A stretch of DNA of 64,000 nt, from NCBI GenBank assembly GCA_019925105.1, contig JAHGAU010000006.1:1302001-1366000 (forward strand), in the 5' to 3' direction. Below the pieces are notes generated by a model. That model ran no database searches. It was given only the letters and a program-made list of their open reading frames with translations, and was not told where the DNA came from. A program made the position numbers and the translations under genes. This document shows positions 32,295 to 43,784 of this stretch, in pieces (position 1 is the stretch's first letter; every line of letters starts with the position of its first letter). The stretch comes from Niebla homalea (lineage: Eukaryota > Ascomycota > Lecanoromycetes > Lecanorales > Ramalinaceae).

Positions 32295-35168
32295 GTTGTT
32301 AATGGTGATGTATTGTAGGCTTCTGATGGTGACTGCAGCAGGGTATCGACCAGGGTTTGCACAGCAAAACGTAATAGAAAAAAGAATTAAGATATTCAAA
32401 AAGTAGAGAAGAAAAAAGACAGAGTGGTAAAAGAGACAAGAAACAAGAGAGTTATAAAGGAAATCGGTGGGAGCACCGAGGAGGAGGATGAGGAGGAAAG
32501 GCAGTTGGAAGCGGGGGAGAGGCAAATATTAAGTAGAGTGCGGCAGCACGATACAGTTGGGTAAGCGCAATACTTGAAAATAGAGACTGATGACTTACTT
32601 TTTAGCCTGGCACTTGGCCATGTCGGCCTGGTACTGCTGGAGGTCGCCGGTCGCGCATTAGTACAGTAGTAGTGAAGTCTTGGAACTTTCCACCGTGCGT
32701 CTCTCGACTCAGCCCCTTCTACAATATGCAGCTAGAGAGTGACCGCGTAACATGCGCACCAGTTTGCCTCCACCTTCTTGCATCGTGAAATGCCAAAAAG
32801 TCACGCAAACGTGCCTGGCGAAGTGAGGACCGAGTTTCCATAGCGATCGCTCACGCGCTATCAGGCCATCGTTGCATCGGGTGCGCGCATGCATGTAGAC
32901 CATCGGTATGATATCTAATGCCCGATGGCCGAGGAAGTAGCTTCGAGAGAAGTAGAACTCGGTGCCAGATTGCACGATGAGAATAGAAATCTCATTTGGA
33001 TAACAAACGACTCACAAGGTAGAGCAACATTATCTGAGGCTTTTTGCAACTCGGCTGGATTCCAGGATAATTTCTTTTTTGCTCTTCATGGCAGATTGCG
33101 CGAAAGGCAATCCGACGGCGTGCAACGGCAGCGAGTCCTTGCCTGATAGCCTGCATATACAAGCTATAGTGTGCCTGCAATGTGCATTTGCCATTGCTCC
33201 TTTCGCTGCGAAACGTGTCATCGACGCCGTCGCCTCGTCCACTCGCGGTCATGGGACAGCTCGGGGGAGCTGGTGGGAGCTCGTGGCAATGTGACCCACG
33301 AACGGCGGTAGCAGCGTTGACATCTCTGGCCCGGGTCGTTATTTCCTCTTCAGCTCTCCATAAGACGCAGGGGGGACCGGCATCCATACTACTTTGAGCA
33401 CAGTCTGAAGAAGAGGATAGGCGTTTGCGTGCAGTCATTCGCTGCCGATCTTGGGGATGATGTCGAGCTTAAGGTCAAGATCCCAGCTTTGACGTTTTAT
33501 TGGCTGGAGACATCACAGTCTAGTCTACTTTAGGCTCCCCCACTTATTTCCATCTGATAGTAACTGATGTGATTCCATCTTGTCAGATCTGAAAGTCATG
33601 AAATTCCTCTTCACAAAAGTCAATAATGAATCGATGATGCTGGTCTGACTTACGGTTCCTTAGATGCAGACTGCCAGCTTGTGGCTTGTGGCTGAGTTGG
33701 CGAGATCGTTCACTAGCCTGTTCTATTCTGGGATGTCGATTCAACCAAGGGTCCAAGGCCTACATTCCCCACCGCCTTGCATCAATTCTGCCTCAATCCG
33801 TCACTCGAAAAGGCTCATATGGGTGGGAAGCGCCGAGGTCGAGACATGCTTGAGACGATTATGCTTAAAATGAGAATCGTGATGAACATGATTATGAGGT
33901 CGCAGATAGGTCCTTCACACTAGCGCCCTGCATTCGTGGCCTCGTGGCCACCGAAGGCCGTTTCCCCTTATACTAGTACTTTAATGACGACCACCCGATA
34001 TTGAAACTTGAAAGCACATGGCTTGCTGCTCTGAAATTTCTGAAACCAAGATGAGACCTCTGCCAGTCGTTTCAGATCATGCTCCCTGCACTTGGGAGTC
34101 AGAAAATGACGCGCTAATACTTCGAGTCATTGTTCTTCGCGTTGTGCGGAAAAATCACGACGCGTCATCAAAAAGACGACACGCAATGGGCGAAATATGA
34201 GTCAACAGTAGGAAACTGAAAGCCACGCGTTAGCGGAGGACCATCTTAATCGACTCATGATCGTTATTTGATGAGAACCTGTGAATGCATTTTGGCACTC
34301 TGATCTCCTTCTGCGACTCTTGCAGTTCCACCGTTCTCATATTGATAACATTTTGATTCTATATGTTCCAGTAAATCACGCGGGATACCTTGACGAGTTC
34401 TTGTGCGAGGTTTGTCACCTGCAAGATTTCCTCCTGATCATTGAGAATCCCGTCAGCTGTCAACAAAGATGCAAAGATGATGTCCGTAACACTGTTGCTA
34501 CATTCGATATAGGTCCTCAACCGCTCTCTTATACCCAGATGAGCCTCAACATCAGTTCGGAGCATCCCGGCCTCCCATTTCTTGTCACGTCCTCTCCTTC
34601 TAAGGAGGTTGCACATGACTATGTCTTGGCAATTTGAGCATACCCAGTCTGGTACAGTTCGCGACCTGTGTAGGCGAGTACTGTGGAGATCAGTGTCTTT
34701 CTGCCTCCATCGCATACAGCCAAAGGATGCGGAAAGAAGCTGCTCAATTCGGTGATTCACTCGTTGCCGGAAGTACCAAATGGTTCAGGCAGGCCACACG
34801 GTATCACAAAGGCTGTTGCCGCGGTCAGTGTAAATCCATAAGACTTGGGGCATTGCACCGATGGCAACGCTTCTGAGAGGCAGACACGTTGACAGGTGTT
34901 GGGTAAAAGTTCGGTATGTGGGTTGGCAACAGCCTATGGCAGCCGAGTTTAGATGCTATGATGCGCATTACGCTTTCAAGTAAGATGGACCATCGCTGAA
35001 AATGGCCTTATTATGTCAAGATGAGCTCGAGGAGGACCGTGAATTCAGATATGCGCGGAGGGAGACGGCCAGCCAGATGTTATTGAGAGATACTCTGATG
35101 CAGGATTGATGATTGTCCAGTTATTACTCCTTGTTCGACGGACATCAACGCTCGTGTCAAGATAATGC
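32295..35168. other. Gene-poor region of about 2.9 kb
   Basis: The left 330 bases are the probable leader and promoter of the 356-residue gene, including a possible leader exon at 32603-32660. The remainder has only short unrelated ORFs. The most protein-like is a minus-strand 133-codon frame at 34359-34760, lacking any recognisable domain. I see no long repeats, transposon ends or RNA genes. Confidence 0.4.
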
Positions 35169-36203
35169 TTATATTCCTGGCAGCCCAACGATATCCCGCA
35201 TCGATGGGACTGCGCGCGGTAGGAAGAAGACGAAAAAGAGCGCCGAAAAGGCCACAAGTAGGCCAGTGAGCTGGTTAAAGTCAGTATCAAACATCCGCCA
35301 CATTGCAGAGACAGTAACACGTACCTTTTCGAACCAAGTGTGGAAATAAATCGCGGTCATTAGCAGCATATACCAGCCGAGAGAGGCCACGATTGTCGGT
35401 GTCCATGAGCCAACCCTGCTTAGCATCCCTTCGTCCTCCTCTTCGCTCTCAAGATTTTCCACTGCGGCCCTTGCCACTCCTCCATCCTTTCTCCTCACCA
35501 GCCTGTCATCCTTCAACCCACCCTTCAAAAGAATTGGGATCAGCTCCATGAACAAGAACGCGCTGCCCAGAACCAAGATGAAGACATGACCACTAATGTC
35601 ATGGCCCCCTTGCCAGGTGCCGCCCGCAACTTTACAAGCTCTGCTCGTGACAAACTCCGTCTTCCCACCTTGCCCTTCGAATTTGCTCGCCAATTCGCAA
35701 GCGCCTCCAGTAACGCGAAAGCCTCGATCGATCAAAGCCGGTCCGAAAAACCACTGCGTGACTACTGCCCACCACAAGGTGACTATCCCGTACCGAACCA
35801 ATCCCCGAAGTCTCCTAGGAGTGAAGACGAGCCCTGAAGTTGGGCCGTTCGCGCTGTGGGTGAACAGGAAAAGGAGGTAGGCGATGGAGATCCAGAACCA
35901 ATTGACTTTGACAAAGTATGCGTTTAAGAAGTTGCGCTTGAGGGCGAAGTAGCTCGGTGCTTCGGTCGGCGGATGGGACTGTGTGACTGGGTTATACGGC
36001 GCGTTTCTCGCTGCGGGATCGATGAGGGAAAAGAGAGAGCCGAGGAGGAGGGTGGCTGGATAGATGGAAAGGAGTGTCTGCTCGAGAGAAGTTGGGATGA
36101 GAGGAGACGAGGTGGAAGTCGTTCGCGAGCTGCTGGTCGGCATCGTGGACGTGTTTGAGGATACAGTTTTACCACCGTTTCGCCGGACTGGTGTGGAAGC
36201 CAT
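35169..36203 (-). CDS. SCS3: FIT2/Scs3-family ER lipid phosphatase
   Basis: Two exons, 36203-35325 and 35270-35169; 326 residues. The 54-nt intron is a multiple of three and has no stop, so the gene also reads through as one 344-residue frame. I splice it because it has GTACGT, a CTGAC branch motif and CAG, and because removing it restores Trp-Phe-Glu-Lys-Leu-Thr-Gly-Leu-Leu. The protein has a Ser/Thr-rich N-terminus and about six hydrophobic segments. It has the two family histidine sites, His at 206 within His-Asp-Ile-Ser-Gly-His-Val-Phe and His at 288 within Tyr-Phe-His-Thr-Trp-Phe. FIT2 proteins act in the ER membrane as acyl-CoA/lipid phosphatases that support lipid droplet budding and phospholipid balance. 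It is divergent from the EXPERA gene across 652 bp. Confidence 0.9.
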   Translation of the reverse strand: MASTPVRRNGGKTVSSNTSTMPTSSSRTTSTSSPLIPTSLEQTLLSIYPATLLLGSLFSLIDPAARNAPYNPVTQSHPPTEAPSYFALKRNFLNAYFVKVNWFWISIAYLLFLFTHSANGPTSGLVFTPRRLRGLVRYGIVTLWWAVVTQWFFGPALIDRGFRVTGGACELASKFEGQGGKTEFVTSRACKVAGGTWQGGHDISGHVFILVLGSAFLFMELIPILLKGGLKDDRLVRRKDGGVARAAVENLESEEEDEGMLSRVGSWTPTIVASLGWYMLLMTAIYFHTWFEKVRVTVSAMWRMFDTDFNQLTGLLVAFSALFFVFFLPRAVPSMRDIVGLPGI

Positions 36204-36855
36204 TGTTCACGTAGTGAAGTACGTAGCGCGAAGTAGGGTTATATGGTGCGCATCATGCCTGAGGAGGACACGGTGTCGGTTACTGAACGATTGCGCATTC
36301 GTACTCGCGGTGGTGGCAGCGTGAGAATTTAAGAAGTTTCTGCAGATACTCGAGGCAACATCAAAATGACGTCGGGCGCTAACCTTCATCCGGAGAATCA
36401 ATAAAGTACAAGTGTACGACCCTTAGGAAGCTCATCATTATTAGCCTTAGTACATGATTGAATAGCTAAGCATCATAACGACAGCGGGAGAAAGCGAGGC
36501 AATGGATTCCATTTCGACGGATGGACAGTCGCTGCTAATAATGGAGATGCCGCACCAGTCACCAAATGACATCATGCTAATGCCGCTAGCTCCAAAGTGA
36601 CAGCTTTTCCAGGGCGCCTCGCCCGCTGGTGTTCGGTCAACATTGCTCACTCTCAATGTCGTGGGAAGGCCTCTGAGAGAGCGCCGAATCCCTCGATCAA
36701 GCCGCAATTTCATTGATTGGCTCAGAGTGACTCAAACATCCTTATATTGCATCCGCAGGCGCAGTGTACCGCTGTCCTCGACGCCACCACCCTGTCCGAG
36801 CGATACTTAAACAAAACCCGACACCACTTTGCTAACCTCAATCTTGACTCTCGCC
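36204..36855. promoter_or_regulatory. Divergent promoter, FIT2-like and EXPERA genes
   Basis: 652 bp between start codons. A C/T-rich stretch lies before the plus-strand ATG. No specific motif is recognised. Confidence 0.5.
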
Positions 36856-37731
36856 ATGGTCTCAACGCGCAATCACCCCTCAAACTTCCCCCCACCAGAC
36901 GCCGCTCCATCTCCCAAAGCCCTCACAAAGTCCTCAACCCGCCCAAGGTCTTCGCGACCCGGCAGCTGGACCCACACTCCCTCTGCCATTACCCTAACAT
37001 GGCTCATCATCTCCCTCCCACTCGTTATGTGGGATATGATCTACGTCTTTGGGCGCCCCTACACCATGGCCGGCGGCTCTCTGTCATTACCTTTTTACAA
37101 GCCGTATATCCTGTATGCCCAGGTGGATAAGATGTACGGGATCGAGGCATGGGAAGAGCAGAATGGATTCACGGCCGCACAGACGACCTTGAATTTGATC
37201 GAGACGGTGGGATATTTGGGCTATCTCTACATTGCGTATGCGTATGGGGAGGGTGAGGGGTATGGGCGGAGGACGTTGGCCGGGGGTTGGGGAGGGCTGG
37301 CGTGTCTGCTGGGTTTTACGGTCGCGGTGATGACTGTGAGCAAGACCCTGCTCTACGGTTCGTCTAAACCCCTTGTCCTCTTTATTCTGCTGGGTTGAAA
37401 AGCCCATGCCCGAATTGTTGTCATGCTGACTCTACCCCAAGAACTGAATGATGTCTTCTCCGGTTTCAAGCATACTCGTCACAATGATACTTTGAGCCTG
37501 ATATTCCTATACTTGATCCCGAAGTAGGTCCATTGCATTCGACAAAGCCCAGTATCTGGTGGTTTTAACTCTTGGAGCGAGAGCTGATTTATTGATAGTA
37601 ATCTCTGGCTCTTCATCCCTTCAAATCTGATATTTGTTTTTGGCCGCGAGATTTTACACGGACTGGCGATTGCAAGCGGAGATGACACCAGTAAGCCTGC
37701 CCGGGCTGCTTCACCAAGCAAAGAAGAATAG
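36856..37731 (+). CDS. EXPERA-domain (EBP-like) membrane protein
   Basis: Three exons, 36856-37357, 37442-37523, 37599-37731; 238 residues. After a basic/Pro/Ser-rich 40-residue N-terminus come four hydrophobic segments. The family blocks are Leu-Val-Met-Trp-Asp-Met-Ile-Tyr-Val then Arg-Pro-Tyr-Thr-Met; Tyr-Gly-Ile-Glu-Ala-Trp; Asn-Gly-Phe-Thr-Ala-Ala-Gln-Thr-Thr-Leu-Asn with Glu-Thr; and, across the exon 2/3 junction, Leu-Ile-Pro-Asn-Asn-Leu-Trp-Leu-Phe-Ile-Pro-Ser. The EXPERA fold is shared by emopamil-binding protein (sterol delta8-delta7 isomerase), TM6SF2 and sigma-2 receptor. Fungal ergosterol synthesis uses an unrelated ERG2 isomerase, so a sterol-binding or chaperone role is only possible. 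Exons 2 and 3 are short, and I found them from domain continuity plus splice sites. Confidence 0.82.
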
Positions 37732-37944
37732 CCGTCTGAGGAAGTGAAGTGGTTGTTAATGTCTAATATGTCAATGTTATCGGTCTTGACTTTCCTTTCC
37801 ATACCCTAACGTTTGCAATGGCTATCAGCCCAAGTGCACGAGTTTGCGGTATCAAGAAGGGCGTTGCACATCAGGCAGTGAGAATTTGCTACCCAAATGA
37901 GGACGTATGATGATCAATGGGAAGAATCCAGTTTCGGTGATTAT

Positions 37945-39493
37945 TTATGGCTTCACCGCCGTGCCGTTGAAAACATCTCCAAATCGAAGTCGTGAGATCA
38001 GCATATTGTCCTTCTCGATCTGCCCTTTTATACCTTCCATCTCCTCCATGTCCCAATTGGCATACACATATCTGCCGGCAAGATACGATGCGCGGTTCGT
38101 TGAGAGGTATACAGCTGTCCCGCCTGCAAGATCCACTATCACAGTTGTGAGCATACCAATTGTTGCCGGTTGACCGATCTACGCCGCGATAGGAGGTTGG
38201 TGCCAGGGGGCCTGACCTGTGTCATTCAAGTTATGCCTGAACTGCTCCGGCACCATCTGGCCCAACCCACTATCCTTCACGCCGCCTGGAGAGAAGGCTA
38301 TACATTGAACGCCTTGATGCGAATGCTCTGAACATCTATCAGCTGAAGAAGTTCTTGATGCTATGACATCCTTCTCCCCACATAAGCTCTGCGTTGACAC
38401 TCACCAGCATGCACCTGCTCAGTAAATCGATTGACTGCCATCTTCGAGCCCCCGTACGACGACATGTTCGGTGAAATGATATCGGACACGCCGGTAGAGA
38501 CGTTCAAGATGACCCCCGGCTTGCCATTCAGGGCGCGTAGGTACGCCCGTGTGCAGAGGTACAGGGACTTGACGTTCATTTCCTAGACACCCAGCCCCCC
38601 ACCTCACCCTTCTTCAGCCCAAATTCCTCACTCTTCTTGGAGAATCGATCGTCCAACCGCTCTACCACCAACCACACCCCAGCGCCAACGGAGTGAGAAG
38701 CAGCACTCACCCAATCCCTCCACCACGTCCCGGGCTCACTATCCACAATCCTTTTCTGACTACCCAACACCCCTAAACCCATCCCTGAATCAGCATCGCT
38801 TTCACTTCCTCCCCAACCCAACCCTCCGAAGACATCGACCGTTCCCCCTCCCCCACCCGCGGCAAAAAAGGCCTCGCAAGTTCAAACTCACCTGCATTAT
38901 TCACCAACACATCCGGCACCTTCTCCATCCTCTGCCCGAACAACTTGGCCACGTGTGTCTCATCCATCAGGTCAGCCGCGATGATGACGACACTGCAGTC
39001 GGCCGACCGCTCGTCGAGGGCGAGCTGGATGTGCTCCATCGCGTGGCGGAGGGACTCCATGCCGCGGCCGACGAGGTAGATTTTCGATGCGCCGGCGAGG
39101 GCGAAGGAGCGGGCGATGCCCTATGTTATGTGAAACCCCCCGGGGGAAGGGGGGATGGGAGTTAGTTGGGGGGTTGTGTGCGTGTGCGTGTGCGTGTGCG
39201 TGTGTGTGTGTGTGTGTGTATGGCGCTTATGGCACTTTGTTGAATTCATTAAAGAAATGGAGAAAGAGAAAGGGAGAGAGGGAGGGAGAGAGAAAACATT
39301 CATGCATATCAGAACGGGGTAAAATAATCGAGATCAGTCCAGGGAAGAGTGACCTTCAGAGCATACTTACCCTACCGATGCCTCTGCTCCCGCCTGTGAC
39401 GAGGACGGTCTTGCCCTTGGCGGCATCCTTGAGACCAGAGGTAGGAGAGATGAAGGGGTAGACATCGTGCATGGTCCGCTGTATGGGCGCCAT
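37945..39493 (-). CDS. Short-chain dehydrogenase/reductase
   Basis: Six exons: 39493-39371, 39120-38892, 38784-38711, 38582-38405, 38327-38217, 38135-37945; 301 residues, a normal SDR length. Visible motifs are the nucleotide-binding Thr-Gly-Gly-Ser-Arg-Gly-Ile-Gly (residues 33-40), Asn-Asn-Ala-Gly (about 115-118), and the catalytic Ser 171, Tyr 185 and Lys 189 in Tyr-Gly-Gly-Ser-Lys. The family C-terminal block Leu-Ala-Gly-Arg-Tyr-Val-Tyr-Ala-Asn-Trp-Asp follows. It is an NAD(P)(H)-dependent oxidoreductase with unknown substrate, soluble and probably cytosolic. The first intron is 250 nt and carries a (TG)n/(CG) microsatellite. Intron density is high for this window. The last acceptor (38136) is the least certain; a CAG a few bases downstream is an alternative. 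Confidence 0.88.
39175..39219 (+). repeat. TG/CG microsatellite inside an SDR intron
   Basis: An alternating pyrimidine-purine run (TG with interspersed CG) of about 45 bases, followed at about 39259-39298 by a purine GA-rich tract. Both lie in the 250-nt first intron of the SDR gene. Confidence 0.9.
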
Positions 39494-40050
39494 CTTGACC
39501 AGTCTCAAGTCCGATTTGAGGTGGACAACTCAACCGAGCAGATTTGTTTTTGGAGGAAAACGCAAAGAAATAAAGGAGATGACAATGGGCAAAGAGGTGA
39601 AAGTACAATGTCTTCGACGTCGAGACAGAATGGCTTTAGGAGACTCACATGATCAATTAGAGAAGGTACAAAGGAACGTTGCGACAGCGCAAGTGCTCTG
39701 GACGAGCTAGAGCTAGCCCAATTGGCACTCGGTGCATTGGATTGTGCTTAGCTATCCTAGAGTGATGGTTGGAGCAAGTAATCAGGATTGACAAAGGTCG
39801 ATGCATATTGCTGGACGTAGTTTAATATGTCCGGCATGGTTTCCGGTAAGATCCGGTCCATCGTTGTGAGCGAATGTGACAAGAGGGAGAGCCTGCATCG
39901 GACCTGTGAGAAGGCAGCACTCAGAGAACGTTTGGAGTGTCTAGCTATTCTATACACTCTTTGACTTCACACGTTGGTCAAGCTTTTCACGGCTTCATTA
40001 AGAAATTACCATTATTTTGTCGATAGCAAGATTTGTGCACGTCCAAAATG
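39494..40050. other. Intergenic: SDR promoter and GH3 3' flank
   Basis: About 560 bases. Only short ORFs are present. No motif or repeat of note. Confidence 0.45.
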
Positions 40051-42863
40051 TCAAGCCAAGACTGCGCTCAGAGGCAACTTCCTTGAGCTTGTCCCAACGT
40101 ACGCAGTCTTGGTGTAGTCACTCATGACCCAATTCTGCCTAGCCGTATCCCAGTTGCTCACATCACGCCTGGTGATGTCGGCCTCAAATGTAGCACTCTG
40201 ACCAGGCTGGATCGAAAGCCTCTCGAAGCCTCGAAGTACCCTAGGAGGATCATACGGCCCTCCAAGGTTCAGGTACAACTGCGCAACCTCCTCGCCGGCG
40301 ACGCTGCCGCTGTTGGTGATGGTAGCCCGGACTTGGTAAAGCACATCGTACAAACCTGGATTGCCACCTGGTGCTCCTGCTGCTGGTAGCAGTGGCTGCG
40401 GAGAGCCATCCTGCGAATTCTTAGGAACAAACGAGTTGTCCCCATAGTTGGGAGTTCCCGACGAGTTGGCTAAGTCGGTGCTATTAAGGTATGGGTAGAT
40501 GTAGGCAGTCACACGTGTCAGGTTAGCTGGGAAGAGATACTCGCTAGCGTCAGTGCTGCTGTTCATGTACATTGGAGCCGCGGGTGTTGAGCCTGTTGTT
40601 GGGGTGTAGACGCTGTTGGCGCCCGTGGGGGTGATTTGGAGGTCAGAATAAGCGAAGGTCGTATAGCTCAACCCGTAGCCAAATTCATAAACGGGCGTGA
40701 TGTTGCGCTGATCAAGAGACCTGTAATCGATGAAGCTCCCCTCTGTGAATGCGACTTGAGGAGCATCTGGCCCGTTGTTCGGCCTGTATAAGAGATCTGT
40801 CCCATAGTCTTGACGCGTCTTCGCCAAGGTAAAAGGGAGCTTTGCACCAGGGTTTACGCGACCATAAAGAACATCTGCAATCGAATTCCCACTCTGTTCG
40901 CCAGGAATACCAGCCCAGAGGATGGCGGTGATGTTAGGATTGTCCGAGTAATTGCTGAGCAGCACTGGCCCAGTTGAGTGAATGACCAGCATCGTGTTAT
41001 TACAGACGGCAGACACGTTTTGCACTAGCGTGTCTCCGCCTTTCCAGAAAGTCAGATTGTTGCGATCGCCCTCATTGCCATCCACATTGATGTAGCCCTC
41101 GCCACTGTCGGCATTGACGAAGACGATAGCAACGCTGGCTTGACTGGCAAGTGCAGGAATTTGCATAGCCGCATAGTCGTCTGTGATTGACTGATATACG
41201 CCATTGTTTGAGACCACCTCATTTTGGATAGCGGTATCAGGGGTGACAAGATATGGAAACTCGGCGCTACCTGAGCCCCAAGCCATGCCCAGGGTTCCAT
41301 TGTCGCAGCCTCGGTCTGGGCAACCATTTGGACCGTAAGGATTCTCCCCTGCATCACTTCCAAACACTGCAGTGAACTTCTCCTTCCCGGTCAATGGCAG
41401 TGCGCTGTTCATGTTCTTGAGTAAGACAGTGCTTGCTGAACCAATTTGCCTGATAAGATCGGCGTGCTCAGCACGCACATCAACATGCTCGTTGATGAGG
41501 CCATAATTCTCTCCAACAAAGAAATGTTCATAGCCAAAGGTATCCCTTGTGAACGCATCAAAGTTGATTGGTATTGAAGAGTTGTCCCGGCCGACGTAGT
41601 ACCAAGCAGCAATGATTCTTGTGGCCATGTCGTCCAATCTCCACATGGGAACAGTACCATTGAGAATGGCAATGGTCAGGTTCGCACCCCAGTATGACTC
41701 GCCAGTATCGAACCTCGTATCACCCGGCATGGTCATATCAAGGCCGGCAAGAGCGGTGCTGACTCCATCTTGCTGAGCTTGCCAATCACTCATGACGAAG
41801 CCTTGAAAATCTAGCTCCCCCTTCAACAGGTAGTTGAGCGTGTGGCTGTTCTGGCAGGCATAGCTGTTGTTGATTTGGTTGTATGAGCACATCACGCTAC
41901 CTACGCCTGCTCTAACGGCGTCTGCAAACGGCCAGAGATAGAGCTCATGCATAGTCGCATCGTCAATGTTGGAGCTCACAGCAAAATTGATTTGGTAACC
42001 ATAGCCAACAGCCTCTGGCGCCTGGCGAAAGTGCTCCTGTTCATTGCCTATGAAGTGCTTGGCGCATGCAATGACCCCCGAGCTTTGGATACCCTGGACG
42101 GTTTGGGCGATCTGAATGCCGGTGAGGACGGGGTCAGGGCTTCGAGGTAGGGTCAGCATTTGTCATTCTGCGGGGCTCATGGTCGACTTACCTGAATCCC
42201 TCCCAGTTCCGGCCGCCTTCTGGTGATCTACCAAGAGGTCCTGCGACAGGCCCTAATTGAACGTCTGAACCTTTGTCTCGATGCTCCGCACCCATGGCAG
42301 CGCCTCGAGCAAAGGCGAGTCCCCTGTCAAACGTTGCCGCGACATTGACACCGGCAGGAAATACGGAGTTGTAATCGGCTTTTAGCACTATCAGCACGTA
42401 GGACAACTTTCACATCAAGAATGATACCTACTGGCTCTCACACCGACGGGTGAATCTTGCATGCACATGCTTCGGAAGCCCAACCTTGGGATAGCTCCAT
42501 TTTGCCCAACGCACCGCTCCTCTTGCCATCTGATTGCACGTAAGCTGATGCACCTCGCTTGGGACATGGAGGGGAGTGCACATACCCAACTCCAGTCGTG
42601 AGATTGACTTTCTCTAAGAGGCTCAGTTGGCCAACGAAGGCTCTCGCTTTGGTGTAGGCATCCGCCCATTGACCTGATCCTGTGCCCCACGGAGATGGAT
42701 AATACGAAGGTGAGAAATCTGCAGTAACGGCGGCGGCAGGATCAGGTGATTCAGCGCCGGGATATGTGGCAGCTGGGAAGGGTGCAGTGTCATTGTTCTG
42801 ATCTTGCTGTAGAGAAGGGAGGGTTTGCGTGAAAAGTAAAAACGCGTATTGAGTTATGTGCAT
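40051..42863 (-). CDS. Secreted GH3 beta-glucosidase
   Basis: Four exons, 42863-42586, 42529-42432, 42378-42192, 42139-40051; 883 residues, usual for the larger fungal GH3 enzymes. A short hydrophobic N-terminus (about 1-18) suggests secretion. The N-terminal barrel contains Gly-Trp-x-x-x-x-Cys-Val-Gly (residues about 92-100), [17 protein letters not shown], and Ala-Lys-His-Phe-Ile-Gly-Asn-Glu-Gln. The nucleophile Asp lies near 306 in Gly-Phe-Val-Met-Ser-Asp-Trp-Gln. The C-terminal alpha/beta sandwich and fibronectin-III-like domain ([11 protein letters not shown]) follow. Many Asn-x-Ser/Thr sites fit a glycosylated extracellular enzyme. It hydrolyses cellobiose and other beta-glucosides; activity on other plant glycosides is possible. 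The main domain is complete and I see no frameshift. Confidence 0.95.
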
Positions 42864-43784
42864 TATGAGTTTATGACGTGCGTCTAACGCTTCTCAACTG
42901 GAAAACAAACGTTTTGACCGTTTTGTCTGACCAGAGCCGCAAGGTCAGACACAAGCAAGCTAATGCGTATCTGAGATCTCGTTCCTATTGAGAATTGACT
43001 GTGTGATGGTGGAAAAGGGAGAATGAGATGGAAATGGCAAGGCTCCATATTTATCAAACAGAATTACAAAAGACGAAAGTAGAAACAATCTGATTACTGT
43101 AAAGAGGAGACAAAATTGCTTGCAGGGATCATTTCTTCGTATTACGTCGTTGTTGCTGGGGTAGCTGCGTCCATCTCGGCCTATTTGGTACTATCGGATG
43201 TTCCCGTTCCATTAGTTCTAGGTATCAGACCTCCCGTTCCACGCATGCCTTGCGTCAGCTCAAAGCTGCCTCTGTTTGACAGAAGGAGATGTTAACAATT
43301 GTGTTGTAGTGTCTGCGTATATCGCTGCTGACGCACGACTTTCGAGATTTCATTTCTACGAAGTAAATTTAGGTATCTTGCCTACGAACATAGTACCTAA
43401 TGGCCCTCGGGCTGACCTCACCCGTTTATATCTAGCCCTGGCATACGCACTAGAACCTGAGGGCCCAAGCACAGCACTGCACCCCGCATTTTTATGCTTG
43501 ATCTCAACGGTAGATGACTCCGGGCTACCACTGCTCTGATGAATGATGATTCTTCGACCTCCACGATACACCATCTTTGAGATCTGAAGTTCATCGCGCA
43601 TCCATAATCATGACTAACGATCACACTAGTCCGGTCATGGCAGGTGCTGCTGCTCGCCTCCACCGTTCGCCAAAAGAGTGCTTCCGTAAACAAGTAGCAG
43701 TCCATGACTGCCTGTGCCCAAATGCTTTTACGACCATCCGATTTAACCGGTCAGTCGACTCGATCACTGTTGATGTAAGACCCA
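42864..43784. other. Intergenic: GH3 promoter region
   Basis: About 920 bases. The region next to 42864 is the beta-glucosidase promoter. Short ORFs on both strands near 43276-43891 are not coding-like; part overlaps the 3' end of the next gene. I could not identify a CreA-type or other carbohydrate-response site with confidence. Confidence 0.4.
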
